DNA of 64,000 nucleotides. It comes from an uncultured Drancourtella sp. Its GTDB lineage: Bacteria > Bacillota > Clostridia > Lachnospirales > Lachnospiraceae. The DNA lies in assembly GCA_937880845.1 (NCBI GenBank), contig CALFLL010000016.1, positions 27,940-91,939 of the forward strand, written 5' to 3'. Position numbers and translations under genes: made by a program. Positions 51,722 to 59,947 of this stretch are shown piece after piece. Numbering within the stretch: the first letter of the stretch is position 1; every line of letters starts with the position of its first letter. Under the pieces are notes generated by a model. The model saw nothing but the letters and a program-made list of their open reading frames with translations. It ran no database searches and was not told where the DNA came from.

Positions 51722-52741
51722 ATGACGTATGATGAAGTAATGGCCGAGGCAAAGACTTGTATCGGTAAATATTGTAAAGTATGTCCGGTATGTAACGGAA
51801 GAGCATGTAAAAACCAGATGCCGGGACCGGGAGCAAAAGGAACCGGAGACACTGCAATACGAAACTATGATAAATGGCAGGAAATCCGTGTAAATATGGA
51901 TACCATCACTTCTGTGAAAAAAGCGGATACTACTTTTGAATTATTCGGAAAAACATTTAAATACCCATTTTTTGCAGGGCCGGTAGGAGCGGTGAATCTG
52001 CATTATGGAGAAAAATACAGTGACCAGTCTTATAATGATGTTCTCGTATCAGCATGTGCAAAAGCAGGAATCGCAGCCTTCACAGGAGATGGCGTCAATG
52101 CGGATGTTATGAAATATGCATGTGAAGCAGTAAAAAAAGCAGGCGGGATCGGAATCCCGACGGTAAAACCGTGGAACATTGAAGTGATCCGCCAGAAAAT
52201 GGAGCAGGTAAAAGCATCTCAGACTTTTGCGGTTGCAATGGATATTGACGCGGCAGGCCTTCCGTTTCTGAAAAACATGACACCGCCGGCAGGTGCAAAA
52301 TCTGTAGAAGAATTAAAGGAAATCGTTGACGTGGCAGGCCTTCCGTTTATCGTCAAAGGAGTCATGACAGTTAAAGGTGCTTTAAAAGCCAAAGAAGCAG
52401 GAGCAGCAGCTATCGTTGTATCGAACCATGGCGGACGTGTACTGGATCAGTGTCCGGCAACAGCCGAAGTTCTTGTAGAAATCGCAGAAGCGGTGGGAGA
52501 TGACATGAAGATTCTTGTTGACGGCGGAATCCGAAACGGAAGCGACGTATTCAAAGCCCTTGCAATGGGAGCAGACGGAATCCTTATCTGTCGTCCGTTT
52601 GTGACAGCCGTATACGGCGGAGGAGAAGAAGGTGTAAGACTATACATCGAAAAAATCGGAGCAGAACTTGCCGACACGATGGAAATGTGCGGGGCAGCCA
52701 CACTTGCAGATATTACAAAAGATATGATCAGAATTTTATAA
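51722..52741 (+). CDS. FMN-dependent alpha-hydroxy-acid oxidizing protein with Cys-rich N-terminus
   Basis: A 339-residue TIM-barrel flavoprotein of the lactate/glycolate oxidase family. The catalytic His-Arg segment VVSNHGGRVLDQCPAT, the phosphate-binding ILVDGGIRNGSDVFKALAMGADG and GRPFVTAVYGGGEEGV are intact. Residues 13-29 carry five cysteines (C13, C18, C21, C24, C29) in an extension absent from classical lactate oxidases, a possible Fe-S or zinc site. In an anaerobe it probably works as a dehydrogenase. The substrate is unknown. It is convergent with the LUD gene; a 34-base palindrome lies between. Confidence 0.85.
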   Translation: MTYDEVMAEAKTCIGKYCKVCPVCNGRACKNQMPGPGAKGTGDTAIRNYDKWQEIRVNMDTITSVKKADTTFELFGKTFKYPFFAGPVGAVNLHYGEKYSDQSYNDVLVSACAKAGIAAFTGDGVNADVMKYACEAVKKAGGIGIPTVKPWNIEVIRQKMEQVKASQTFAVAMDIDAAGLPFLKNMTPPAGAKSVEELKEIVDVAGLPFIVKGVMTVKGALKAKEAGAAAIVVSNHGGRVLDQCPATAEVLVEIAEAVGDDMKILVDGGIRNGSDVFKALAMGADGILICRPFVTAVYGGGEEGVRLYIEKIGAELADTMEMCGAATLADITKDMIRIL

Positions 52742-52752
52742 AAACAATCAAC

Positions 52753-52786
52753 CGGGACGTGTACCTTTGCAAAGGTACACGTCCCG
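52753..52786. repeat. Perfect 34-base palindrome between convergent genes
   Basis: CGGGACGTGTACCTTTG and its exact reverse complement meet with no spacer (52753-52786). A second shorter palindrome TTTAGT-AC-ACTAAA follows (52789-52802). It probably folds as a transcription-terminating hairpin; T runs on either side are weak, with GTTTTT 8 bases beyond it on the minus strand. Confidence 0.8.
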
Positions 52787-52797
52787 ACTTTAGTACA

Positions 52798-53436
52798 CTA
52801 AAATCCAAGATCTTCACCGATGAGAATGACAGAAATTCTTCCGCTTTGGCGGGAGTGTCTTGTAATGACGATTTGAGAACAGATACAACCAGAAGCGTGG
52901 CAGTCTTTGCAGGTTCCGTAAATTTCACAAGGAGTGTTTGTGTGAAGCCGTACTGCATTTGGCGGACAGGCAGACTGACGGATACGCTGGATGCCGGATT
53001 CAATATCGGAAACTACTTTGTTCATCCCGGCAAGGATGATCACATGATCCGGACCATACATGAAAGGTGCCAGACGGTTCCCGGATCCATCAATGTTTAT
53101 TAATTCTCCGTTGATCGTAATGGCATTTGTGCTCATGAAGAAATAATCGGCACCTGCGATTTGCAGGAATACTTCTTTCTTTTCTTCCGGTGTCGTTGCT
53201 TTATCACGGTCAATGATATGGTAATTTCCGGAAAGAAGCATATCTTTTACACCGGATTCCTCGAAAGTAGCAGACCCTCCCCAGCCGACAGAACAGCCGT
53301 CAGGCAAAAGTTCGCGTACTTTTTCTATTGCTTCTTTGCAGTCATTGCAGTAAAATCCTTCTATATTTCTTGGTTTCAGATTTTGAATAATGGTTTGGGC
53401 GGCAGTTTTGTATGCCTGTTTTTTTGATGCGTTCAT
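52798..53436 (-). CDS. LUD domain protein (LutC/YkgG-like)
   Basis: A 212-residue protein of the LUD (lactate utilization, former DUF162) family. Characteristic segments are VGWGGSATFEESG, IAGADYFFMSTNAITINGELINIDGSGNRLAPFMYGPDHVIILAG and VVSDIESGIQRIRQSACPPN (given in parts). The C-terminus has a cysteine-rich CKDCHASGCICSQIV, possibly metal-binding. ATG 53436 is preceded by AAGGAGG at 7 bases; the TTG two codons upstream is less likely. LutA and LutB are not adjacent, so a lactate role is not proven; stand-alone copies are common in Lachnospiraceae. Confidence 0.85.
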   Translation of the reverse strand: MNASKKQAYKTAAQTIIQNLKPRNIEGFYCNDCKEAIEKVRELLPDGCSVGWGGSATFEESGVKDMLLSGNYHIIDRDKATTPEEKKEVFLQIAGADYFFMSTNAITINGELINIDGSGNRLAPFMYGPDHVIILAGMNKVVSDIESGIQRIRQSACPPNAVRLHTNTPCEIYGTCKDCHASGCICSQIVITRHSRQSGRISVILIGEDLGF

Positions 53437-53491
53437 GATCAAACCTCCTTAATGTGTTGTTGTGTCTATACAGAAATGTTTATCTGCAATC

Positions 53492-53521
53492 AGTATAGCA
53501 TAAAAGCAGAAAAAGGTTCAA
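53492..53521 (-). promoter_or_regulatory. Probable promoter of the LUD gene
   Basis: On the minus strand TTGAAC, an 18-base spacer and TATACT precede the LUD ATG by about 55 bases. Confidence 0.5.
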
Positions 53522-53635
53522 TTTTTGTAAGAAGAGGAAGATTCAGGAAATCTTAATATTGTTTTTATGGTTTTTCATATTTTCAGGAGTATAATAAAAG
53601 AACAAACGCATCACAGAAAGATTGGAAGTGGACAT

Positions 53636-56074
53636 ATGAGAAGGCGGAGAATGGACGATACGCAGGAAATGGCAGTAAAAACACCCATCAGAAGGTGTCA
53701 GCCTTATTATGAAGACGGATTGACAGAAGAACAGGTTGGAGAGAGGGTGGCCGGGGGATGGACGAATGTTCCGGTAGATCCTCCTTCAAAAACAACCAAA
53801 GAAATTATTTATGATAATACATTTACATATTTTAATCTTATTTTCGTAGTGCTTGCCGGGCTTTTGATTTTAGTAGGTGCTTTTCGAGAACTGACTTTTT
53901 TGCCGGTGATCCTATTAAATACGCTGATCGGAATCGTGCAGGAGATCCGTGCAAAAAAAGTATTGGACAAGATGTCCATGCTGAATGCTCCGAAAGCCCA
54001 GGTAATACGGAGCGGGAGAAAGAAAGTTCTTAATGTGGAAAATTTGGTAGTGGATGATATCGTTGTGTTTAAGGCGGGAAATCAAATTTGTGCAGATGCC
54101 ATTGTGGAAGAGGGAGAAATACAGGTAAATGAATCGCTTTTGACAGGTGAAGCAGACGAGATCACAAAGAAAAAAGGGGATTTACTGATGTCCGGAAGCT
54201 TTGTGGTATCCGGACAGTGTCATGCAAGATTGGACAAAGTGGGGGAAGATTCCTATATTTCCAAATTGACATTGGAAGCGAAGGCAATGAGAGACGGGGA
54301 ACAGTCCGAGATGATTCGGTCTTTGGACAAATTGGTAAAATGTGTAGGTATCATTATCATTCCTGTCGGATTGATTTTATTTTCTCAAAGCTTTTTTATC
54401 AATGAAGAAAGTTTTCGCTCCAGTATTACAGCCATGGTTGCGGCAATGATTGGTATGGTGCCGGAAGGACTGTATCTTTTGGCGAGTGTTGCTTTGGCTG
54501 TCAGTGCGATCCGGCTGGCAACCAAGAAAGTACTGCTGCATGACATGAAGAGTATAGAAACCCTTGCTCGTGTCAACGTTCTCTGTGTGGATAAGACAGG
54601 TACGATCACGGAAAATACAATGAAAGTACATGGCGTAAAGGCAGTGGGTGAGTGCGAAGAAGAAAAGATTGCGGAATTAAGGGAAATCATCGGAGATTTT
54701 GCGGCCGCCATGAGCAGTGATAACATAACGATGGAAGCGATCAAGGAATATTTTCAACAGAAATCAGGGAAAACGCCGATAAAAGTAAGTTCTTTTTCGT
54801 CAGAATTTAAATACAGCAGTGTTACATTTGAAGACGGTGCGTATGTCATGGGAGCTCCGGAATTTGTATTAAGAGAGGATTATAAGCAATACGAAGAAGA
54901 AATACAACATTATGCAGGCAAAGGATTTCGTGTGCTTGTTTTCGGAAGTACAAAAGAATCTCCGGATGGTAAGGCGTTAAAAGAAAAAGTAGAGCCTCTT
55001 GCATATATTTTCCTTGAAAATCCGATCCGAAAAGAAGCAAAAGAAACATTTTCTTATTTTAAGAAACAGGGAGTTGAGATCAAAGTCATATCGGGAGATA
55101 ATCCGGTAACGGTATCTCAGGTGGCAAAAAAGGCTGGCATTGCAAATGCAGATAAATATGTGGATGCATCTACATTAAAGACAGAAGAAGATGTAAAAAA
55201 AGCGGTTGTAACCTATACTGTATTCGGCCGTGTAACTCCAAATCAGAAAAGACAGTTTGTACAGGCTTTAAAAGAAGCAGGGCGGACCGTTGCCATGACA
55301 GGGGACGGTGTCAACGATGTACTTGCATTAAAAGATGCGGACTGCAGTATTGCCATGGCATCGGGAAGCGATGCGGCAGCACAGGCATCTCAAGTGGTTT
55401 TGCTAGAATCTGATTTTGCAAGGATGCCGTCCGTCGTGCTGGAAGGAAGACGTGTGGTAAATAATATCGAAAGATCGGCCAGCCTTTTTCTTGTAAAGAA
55501 TATTTTTTCCTTCCTTCTGTCGATTTTCTCGGCAGTGTTTATGATCACGTATCCTTTGGAACCGTCTCAGGTTTCTCTGATCAGTATGTTTACAATCGGT
55601 GTTCCTGCATTTTTCCTGGCGCTTGAGCCGAATAAGAATATTATTAGGGGACATTTCCTGACAAATGTATTTATGAAAGCACTCCCGGCAGCTTTGACGG
55701 ATGTCATAGCAGTAGGATCACTTGTGTTGTTTGGAGAAACATTTGGAGTAAATGCTTCCGATATTTCTACGGCGGCTACCATGCTTCTTGCAATCGTAGG
55801 ATTTATGATTTTATATCGGATCAGCCGACCGATGAATCCTTTAAGAATTGTCGTGATGCTTGGCTCCATCGGCGGACTGGTATTTTGCAGTACGGTTTTG
55901 CATCAGCTGTTCTCCATTACAAGTATGTCGGAAAAATGTATCATGCTTTTTGTCGTATTTTCCATTGCCACAGAACCGGTGCTTCGTTATCTTACCATTT
56001 CGGGAGGAGCCGTCAGGGAGAGCTACAGAAAGATTCAAAGAAGAATATCAAGAAAGAAAGCGGGAAGAGTATGA
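53636..56074 (+). CDS. P-type cation-transporting ATPase (CtpE/YfgQ-like)
   Basis: An 812-residue P-type ATPase. The actuator loop has SLLTGEADEI, the phosphorylation motif is CVDKTGTITEN (Asp319), and the hinge is MTGDGVNDVLALKDADCSIAM. It has a short N-terminus without heavy-metal CxxC domains and about ten helices. The length and the ALEPN segment after helix 6 resemble the CtpE/YfgQ group, of which mycobacterial CtpE takes up calcium; P-type Mg2+ or Ca2+ transport are both possible. Start taken at ATG 53636 (GGAAG upstream). The stop overlaps the nrdG start by four bases. Confidence 0.88.
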   Translation: MRRRRMDDTQEMAVKTPIRRCQPYYEDGLTEEQVGERVAGGWTNVPVDPPSKTTKEIIYDNTFTYFNLIFVVLAGLLILVGAFRELTFLPVILLNTLIGIVQEIRAKKVLDKMSMLNAPKAQVIRSGRKKVLNVENLVVDDIVVFKAGNQICADAIVEEGEIQVNESLLTGEADEITKKKGDLLMSGSFVVSGQCHARLDKVGEDSYISKLTLEAKAMRDGEQSEMIRSLDKLVKCVGIIIIPVGLILFSQSFFINEESFRSSITAMVAAMIGMVPEGLYLLASVALAVSAIRLATKKVLLHDMKSIETLARVNVLCVDKTGTITENTMKVHGVKAVGECEEEKIAELREIIGDFAAAMSSDNITMEAIKEYFQQKSGKTPIKVSSFSSEFKYSSVTFEDGAYVMGAPEFVLREDYKQYEEEIQHYAGKGFRVLVFGSTKESPDGKALKEKVEPLAYIFLENPIRKEAKETFSYFKKQGVEIKVISGDNPVTVSQVAKKAGIANADKYVDASTLKTEEDVKKAVVTYTVFGRVTPNQKRQFVQALKEAGRTVAMTGDGVNDVLALKDADCSIAMASGSDAAAQASQVVLLESDFARMPSVVLEGRRVVNNIERSASLFLVKNIFSFLLSIFSAVFMITYPLEPSQVSLISMFTIGVPAFFLALEPNKNIIRGHFLTNVFMKALPAALTDVIAVGSLVLFGETFGVNASDISTAATMLLAIVGFMILYRISRPMNPLRIVVMLGSIGGLVFCSTVLHQLFSITSMSEKCIMLFVVFSIATEPVLRYLTISGGAVRESYRKIQRRISRKKAGRV

Positions 56075-56763
56075 GAATTCAAGGATTACAAAAATTGACA
56101 TTGATAGATTATCCGGAAAAAGCTGCATGTACCATTTTTACGGCAGGGTGCAATTTTCGCTGCCCGTTTTGCCATAATGCCTGTCTGGTAACACAAACGG
56201 AAGAAAATGAGGATCTGTCAAAAGATGAGATCATGGATTTTTTAAAAAAAAGACGGAATATTCTGGACGGAGTCTGTATCAGTGGCGGGGAACCCATGCT
56301 TCAGACGGATCTGGAGGAGTTTATAAAAGAAGTAAAAGAGATGGGGTACCTTGTAAAGATTGATACAAACGGAAGTTTCCCGGAACGATTGGAACGGCTT
56401 ACGGAAGAAAAACTGATCGACTATGTAGCCATGGATATTAAAAATTCCAAAGAACACTATGCACGGACGGCAGGACTTCCGAAACTTGACTTAAGACCGA
56501 TAGAAGAAAGCGTATCATTTCTTATGGAAGGGAATGTTCCGTATGAATTCAGGACAACGGTTGTCCGTGAATTTCATCAAAAATCAGATTTTGAACAGAT
56601 CGGACTTTGGATTCGGGGAGCTGACAAGTATTATCTGCAGCAATTTAAAGATTCCGGAAATTTGATTCGGTCGGGACTCAGAGCGTATGACGAGTCTGTT
56701 CTTTCTCAGGCACTTGAAGTGGTCAAAAAATATGTACCAAATGCACAATTAAGAGGACTCTGA
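56071..56763 (+). CDS. nrdG: Anaerobic ribonucleoside-triphosphate reductase activating protein
   Basis: A 230-residue radical-SAM activase. The motif is FTAGCNFRCPFCHNACL (CX3CX2C), followed by DGVCISGGEPMLQTDLEEF and LVKIDTNGSFPERL. The start IQGLQKLTLIDYPEKAACTIF is characteristic of the longer NrdG form found in Clostridia and archaea. It installs the glycyl radical on NrdD, which follows after 182 bases but from its own promoter. The gene is translationally coupled (ATGA) to the P-type ATPase, an unexpected partner; the longer frame from 55885 is inside that ATPase. Confidence 0.92.
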   Translation: MRIQGLQKLTLIDYPEKAACTIFTAGCNFRCPFCHNACLVTQTEENEDLSKDEIMDFLKKRRNILDGVCISGGEPMLQTDLEEFIKEVKEMGYLVKIDTNGSFPERLERLTEEKLIDYVAMDIKNSKEHYARTAGLPKLDLRPIEESVSFLMEGNVPYEFRTTVVREFHQKSDFEQIGLWIRGADKYYLQQFKDSGNLIRSGLRAYDESVLSQALEVVKKYVPNAQLRGL

Positions 56764-56817
56764 AAAAAAGCGTGGAAATTACCCAAATCCACAGAAGTTA
56801 CAGGCAAAAAGAAGGAA

Positions 56818-56870
56818 ACTATATCTAGTTTAAATTTAACATTAAACCAACAAAACATACTATATCTAGT
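56818..56870 (+). promoter_or_regulatory. Tandem NrdR-like boxes upstream of nrdD
   Basis: The same 12-mer ACTATATCTAGT occurs at 56818-56829 and 56859-56870. The start-to-start distance of 41 bases is close to four helical turns, as expected for paired NrdR sites, and the near-palindromic sequence resembles the NrdR consensus core. The second box ends 9 bases before the -35 element. Confidence 0.8.
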
Positions 56871-56879
56871 TCCGGTTCA

Positions 56880-56908
56880 TTGACGATAAAAAGCAAGGAT
56901 GATATAAT
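56880..56908 (+). promoter_or_regulatory. Promoter of nrdD
   Basis: TTGACG at 56880-56885, 17 bases, TATAAT at 56903-56908, about 40 bases before the ATG. Confidence 0.8.
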
Positions 56909-56945
56909 AAAGTCATTCAGGCAAAAGCGAAAGGAAGTATGACAG

Positions 56946-59057
56946 ATGTATCAGGTAGTAAAAAGAGACGGACAGATTGCGGAATTTGATATCAAAAAGA
57001 TTTCTGCCGCAATCCAAAAAGCTTTTGATGCAGAAGAAAAGAATTATCATCCAAGTATTATCGATATGCTTGCATTAAAGGTAACAGCCGATTTTGAACC
57101 AAAGATCAGAGATTCTAAAATAAAGGTAGAAGAAATCCAGGACAGTGTGGAGGAAGTGCTTGTTCAGGCAGGGTATGCAGATGTGGCAAAGAGTTATATC
57201 CTTTACAGAAAACAAAGAGAAAAAATCCGTAATTTAAAATCTACGGCATTAAATTATAAGGAAATCGTAAATAATTACCTTCATATCAATGACTGGCGTG
57301 TGAAGGAAAACTCTACCGTTACGTACTCGGTAGGAGGACTGATTTTGAGTAATTCAGGAGCTATTACCGCAAATTACTGGCTGTCGGAAATTTATGATAA
57401 AGAGATTGCACAGGCTCACAGAAATACGGATATCCATCTCCATGATCTTTCCATGCTGACAGGATACTGTGCCGGCTGGTCGCTAAGACAGTTGATACAG
57501 GAGGGACTTGGCGGAATCACGGGAAAAATCACTTCGTCTCCTGCAAAACATTTAAGTGTGCTTTGCAATCAGATGGTGAATTTTCTTGGAATTATGCAAA
57601 ATGAATGGGCAGGGGCCCAGGCATTTTCATCCTTTGATACCTATCTGGCACCGTTTGTAAAGACAGATCATTTGTCATATAATGAAGTCAAGAAAAGCAT
57701 TGAATCCTTTATTTACGGAGTCAATACTCCTTCCAGATGGGGAACACAGGCACCGTTTACAAATATTACACTGGACTGGACCGTGCCGGATGATTTGAAA
57801 GACAAAAAGGCTATTGTCGGCGGAAAAGAAATGGATTTCACATATGGTGACTGCAAAAAAGAAATGGACATGGTCAATAAAGCATTTATTGAAATTATGA
57901 TCGAAGGGGATGCTCAAGGAAGAGGATTCCAATATCCGATACCGACCTATTCTATTACAAAAGACTTTGACTGGTCCGATAATGAAAACAACCGTTTGTT
58001 ATTTGAAATGACATCAAAATACGGAACACCGTATTTTTCAAACTATATTAACAGTGATATGAAGCCAAGTGATGTGCGGAGTATGTGCTGCAGATTAAGA
58101 CTGGATTTGAGAGAATTGAGAAAAAAGGCAGGCGGCTTCTTTGGAAGCGGAGAAAGTACCGGTTCTATCGGTGTTGTGACGATCAATCTTCCGAGAATGG
58201 CATATTTGTCCAAAGATGAAGAAGATTTTTTCAAAAGACTGGCACACATGATGGATATTGCGGCACGATCCCTTCATATTAAAAGAACCGTGATTTCAAA
58301 GCTTCTTGATGAAGGCTTGTATCCATATACAAAACGTTATTTGGGAGGTTTTGGAAATCATTTTTCAACGATCGGACTGATCGGTATGAATGAAGCGGGA
58401 CTGAATGCCTGTTGGCTTCGAAAAGACATCACACATAAAGAAACGCAGATTTTTGCCAAAAAAGTGTTAAACTTTATGAGGGAAAGGCTGTCCGACTATC
58501 AGGAAGAATACGAAGAATTATTTAATCTGGAGGCTACACCGGCAGAGTCTACCACCTATCGGTTCGCAAAGCATGACAAAGAACAGTTTCCGGATATCAT
58601 TACTGCGGCAGAAGGTGACGGAACACCTTATTATACAAACAGTTCCCACTTGCCGGTCGGATATACGGATGACATTTTTGAAGCATTGGATATTCAGGAT
58701 GAGCTTCAGACTCTTTATACTTCAGGAACAGTATTCCATGCATTTTTGGGAGAAAAACTTCCAGGATGGAAAGAGGCAGCAGTGCTTGTGAGAAAAATTG
58801 CAGAGAATTACGAACTTCCGTATTACACCATCTCACCGACTTATTCTGTTTGTCAGGATCATGGATATCTAAGCGGAGAACAGTATACTTGTCCGCATTG
58901 CGGAAAGAAAACGGAAGTATACAGCAGAATTACGGGATATTACAGACCTGTTCAGAACTGGAATGACGGAAAGGTACAGGAATTTAAAGACAGAAAAGAA
59001 TATGATATCGAACATTCGATACTGAAAAAGAAAAAAGCAGAAAATAAAACAGCATAG
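56946..59057 (+). CDS. nrdD: Anaerobic ribonucleoside-triphosphate reductase (class III)
   Basis: A 703-residue glycyl-radical reductase that makes deoxyribonucleotides under anaerobic conditions. Residues 1 to about 90 form an ATP-cone (VKRDGQIAEFDIKKISAAIQKAF). The body has NTDIHLHDLSMLTGYCAGWSL and NGVNTPSRWGTQAPFTN-type conserved sequence, and the C-terminus a zinc site with CPHCGKKTEVY followed by the glycyl motif RITGYYRPVQNWNDG. Regulated by the upstream NrdR-like boxes. The activase nrdG is directly upstream. Confidence 0.96.
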   Translation: MYQVVKRDGQIAEFDIKKISAAIQKAFDAEEKNYHPSIIDMLALKVTADFEPKIRDSKIKVEEIQDSVEEVLVQAGYADVAKSYILYRKQREKIRNLKSTALNYKEIVNNYLHINDWRVKENSTVTYSVGGLILSNSGAITANYWLSEIYDKEIAQAHRNTDIHLHDLSMLTGYCAGWSLRQLIQEGLGGITGKITSSPAKHLSVLCNQMVNFLGIMQNEWAGAQAFSSFDTYLAPFVKTDHLSYNEVKKSIESFIYGVNTPSRWGTQAPFTNITLDWTVPDDLKDKKAIVGGKEMDFTYGDCKKEMDMVNKAFIEIMIEGDAQGRGFQYPIPTYSITKDFDWSDNENNRLLFEMTSKYGTPYFSNYINSDMKPSDVRSMCCRLRLDLRELRKKAGGFFGSGESTGSIGVVTINLPRMAYLSKDEEDFFKRLAHMMDIAARSLHIKRTVISKLLDEGLYPYTKRYLGGFGNHFSTIGLIGMNEAGLNACWLRKDITHKETQIFAKKVLNFMRERLSDYQEEYEELFNLEATPAESTTYRFAKHDKEQFPDIITAAEGDGTPYYTNSSHLPVGYTDDIFEALDIQDELQTLYTSGTVFHAFLGEKLPGWKEAAVLVRKIAENYELPYYTISPTYSVCQDHGYLSGEQYTCPHCGKKTEVYSRITGYYRPVQNWNDGKVQEFKDRKEYDIEHSILKKKKAENKTA

Positions 59058-59059
59058 AT

Positions 59060-59120
59060 AAAGAAACTCCGTGAGAAAATTGCAAATGCATATTCCGCAC
59101 GGAGTTTCTTTTATTTTTTT
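59060..59120. terminator. Bidirectional terminator between nrdD and the GntR gene
   Basis: AAAGAAACTCCGTG (59060-59073) and CACGGAGTTTCTTT (59098-59111) form a perfect 14-bp stem with T-rich flanks on both strands. Confidence 0.9.
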
Positions 59121-59746
59121 AAAGCACTACTCTTTCCGGTCATAAAGTGATCGCCTTTTAAAATTGCATAAGCCTCTTCGTATTTATTTTTACGCATATA
59201 TGCAATCATTTTTTTGAGGTTTTCATTTGCCTTTTCAATATGCAGTCCGTTTTTTACGGAATAAAGTCCCATACGGATCACTTCGTTTAAATTGTTTTCA
59301 TAAATGCGGTTGATCCGATCATTTTCGAATACGCTGACGATTTCCATATGCATTTTGGTATCGGCAAGTTCCCACTCATAAATATTTCCGGCAACGGCAC
59401 ACATACGTACAACCCGTTCTTCAATCCGATAGGAAAATTCTTCGGCACGACCACTTTCGAAAATCTGGCGGAAAGCGGCCCCTTCTAAAAGTTCACGGAG
59501 CTGATATATTTCGTAAATATCTTTATCCGTGATTTCCTTTACCGTGATGGATTTATAGTAATCCCGTACGATCAATCCTTCGGACATAAGCATTTTTAAT
59601 GCACTGCGGATGGGATTTCGGCTCATGGAAAGTTCCTGGGTCAGCATGGATTCTGTAAGCTGCATACCCGGAGGATAAGTCAGATTTAAAATATTTTCTT
59701 TTATTTTTTGGTAAGCCTGATCAGAAAGAGAAACTTTTCCTGCCAT
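59111..59746 (-). CDS. GntR family transcriptional regulator, FCD (FadR-like) domain
   Basis: A 211-residue regulator. The N-terminal winged helix (residues 5-70) has QAYQKIKENILNLTYPPGMQLTESMLTQELSMSRNPIRSALKML (read in parts), and the C-terminal all-helical FCD domain (about 80-205) carries the usual acid/His region for metal or carboxylate binding. AAAGGAGG lies before ATG 59746; the longer frame from 59794 was rejected. Divergent from proC, with TTGTATACAA-type operators in the shared 201-base intergenic region, so it very likely controls both. The effector may be hydroxyproline or proline (inference). Confidence 0.9.
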   Translation of the reverse strand: MAGKVSLSDQAYQKIKENILNLTYPPGMQLTESMLTQELSMSRNPIRSALKMLMSEGLIVRDYYKSITVKEITDKDIYEIYQLRELLEGAAFRQIFESGRAEEFSYRIEERVVRMCAVAGNIYEWELADTKMHMEIVSVFENDRINRIYENNLNEVIRMGLYSVKNGLHIEKANENLKKMIAYMRKNKYEEAYAILKGDHFMTGKSSALKK

Positions 59747-59760
59747 AGATGCCTCCTTTG

Positions 59761-59791
59761 ATTGTATACTAATAATTATATTGTATACAAT
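59761..59791 (-). promoter_or_regulatory. GntR operators over the regulator's own promoter
   Basis: ATTGTATACTA (59761-59771, imperfect) and the perfect palindrome ATTGTATACAAT (59780-59791) flank the minus-strand -10 TATAAT at 59774-59779. Binding here would block the regulator's own transcription. Confidence 0.75.
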
Positions 59792-59848
59792 CAAAAACGG
59801 AATTACAAGGAAAACAGGAAAAATAAATGAAAAAATGAAAGAGAATGA

Positions 59849-59877
59849 TTGACAAGAAGCAAAAGGAGTGATATTTT
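59849..59877 (+). promoter_or_regulatory. Probable promoter of proC
   Basis: TTGACA at 59849-59854, 17 bases, TATTTT at 59872-59877. The start would lie near 59884, directly in front of the operator pair. Confidence 0.7.
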
Positions 59878-59886
59878 ATAAATAGA

Positions 59887-59919
59887 AATTGTATACAATT
59901 AAAATAAATGTATACAAAT
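59887..59919 (+). promoter_or_regulatory. GntR operators downstream of the proC -10
   Basis: AATTGTATACAATT (59887-59900), a perfect 14-base palindrome, is followed by ATGTATACAAAT (59908-59919). Centre spacing is 20 bases, two helical turns. The sites cover the transcription start, so the protein should repress proC. Confidence 0.8.
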
Positions 59920-59947
59920 AAAAAATGAAGAAAAGGAGCATGAGAAT

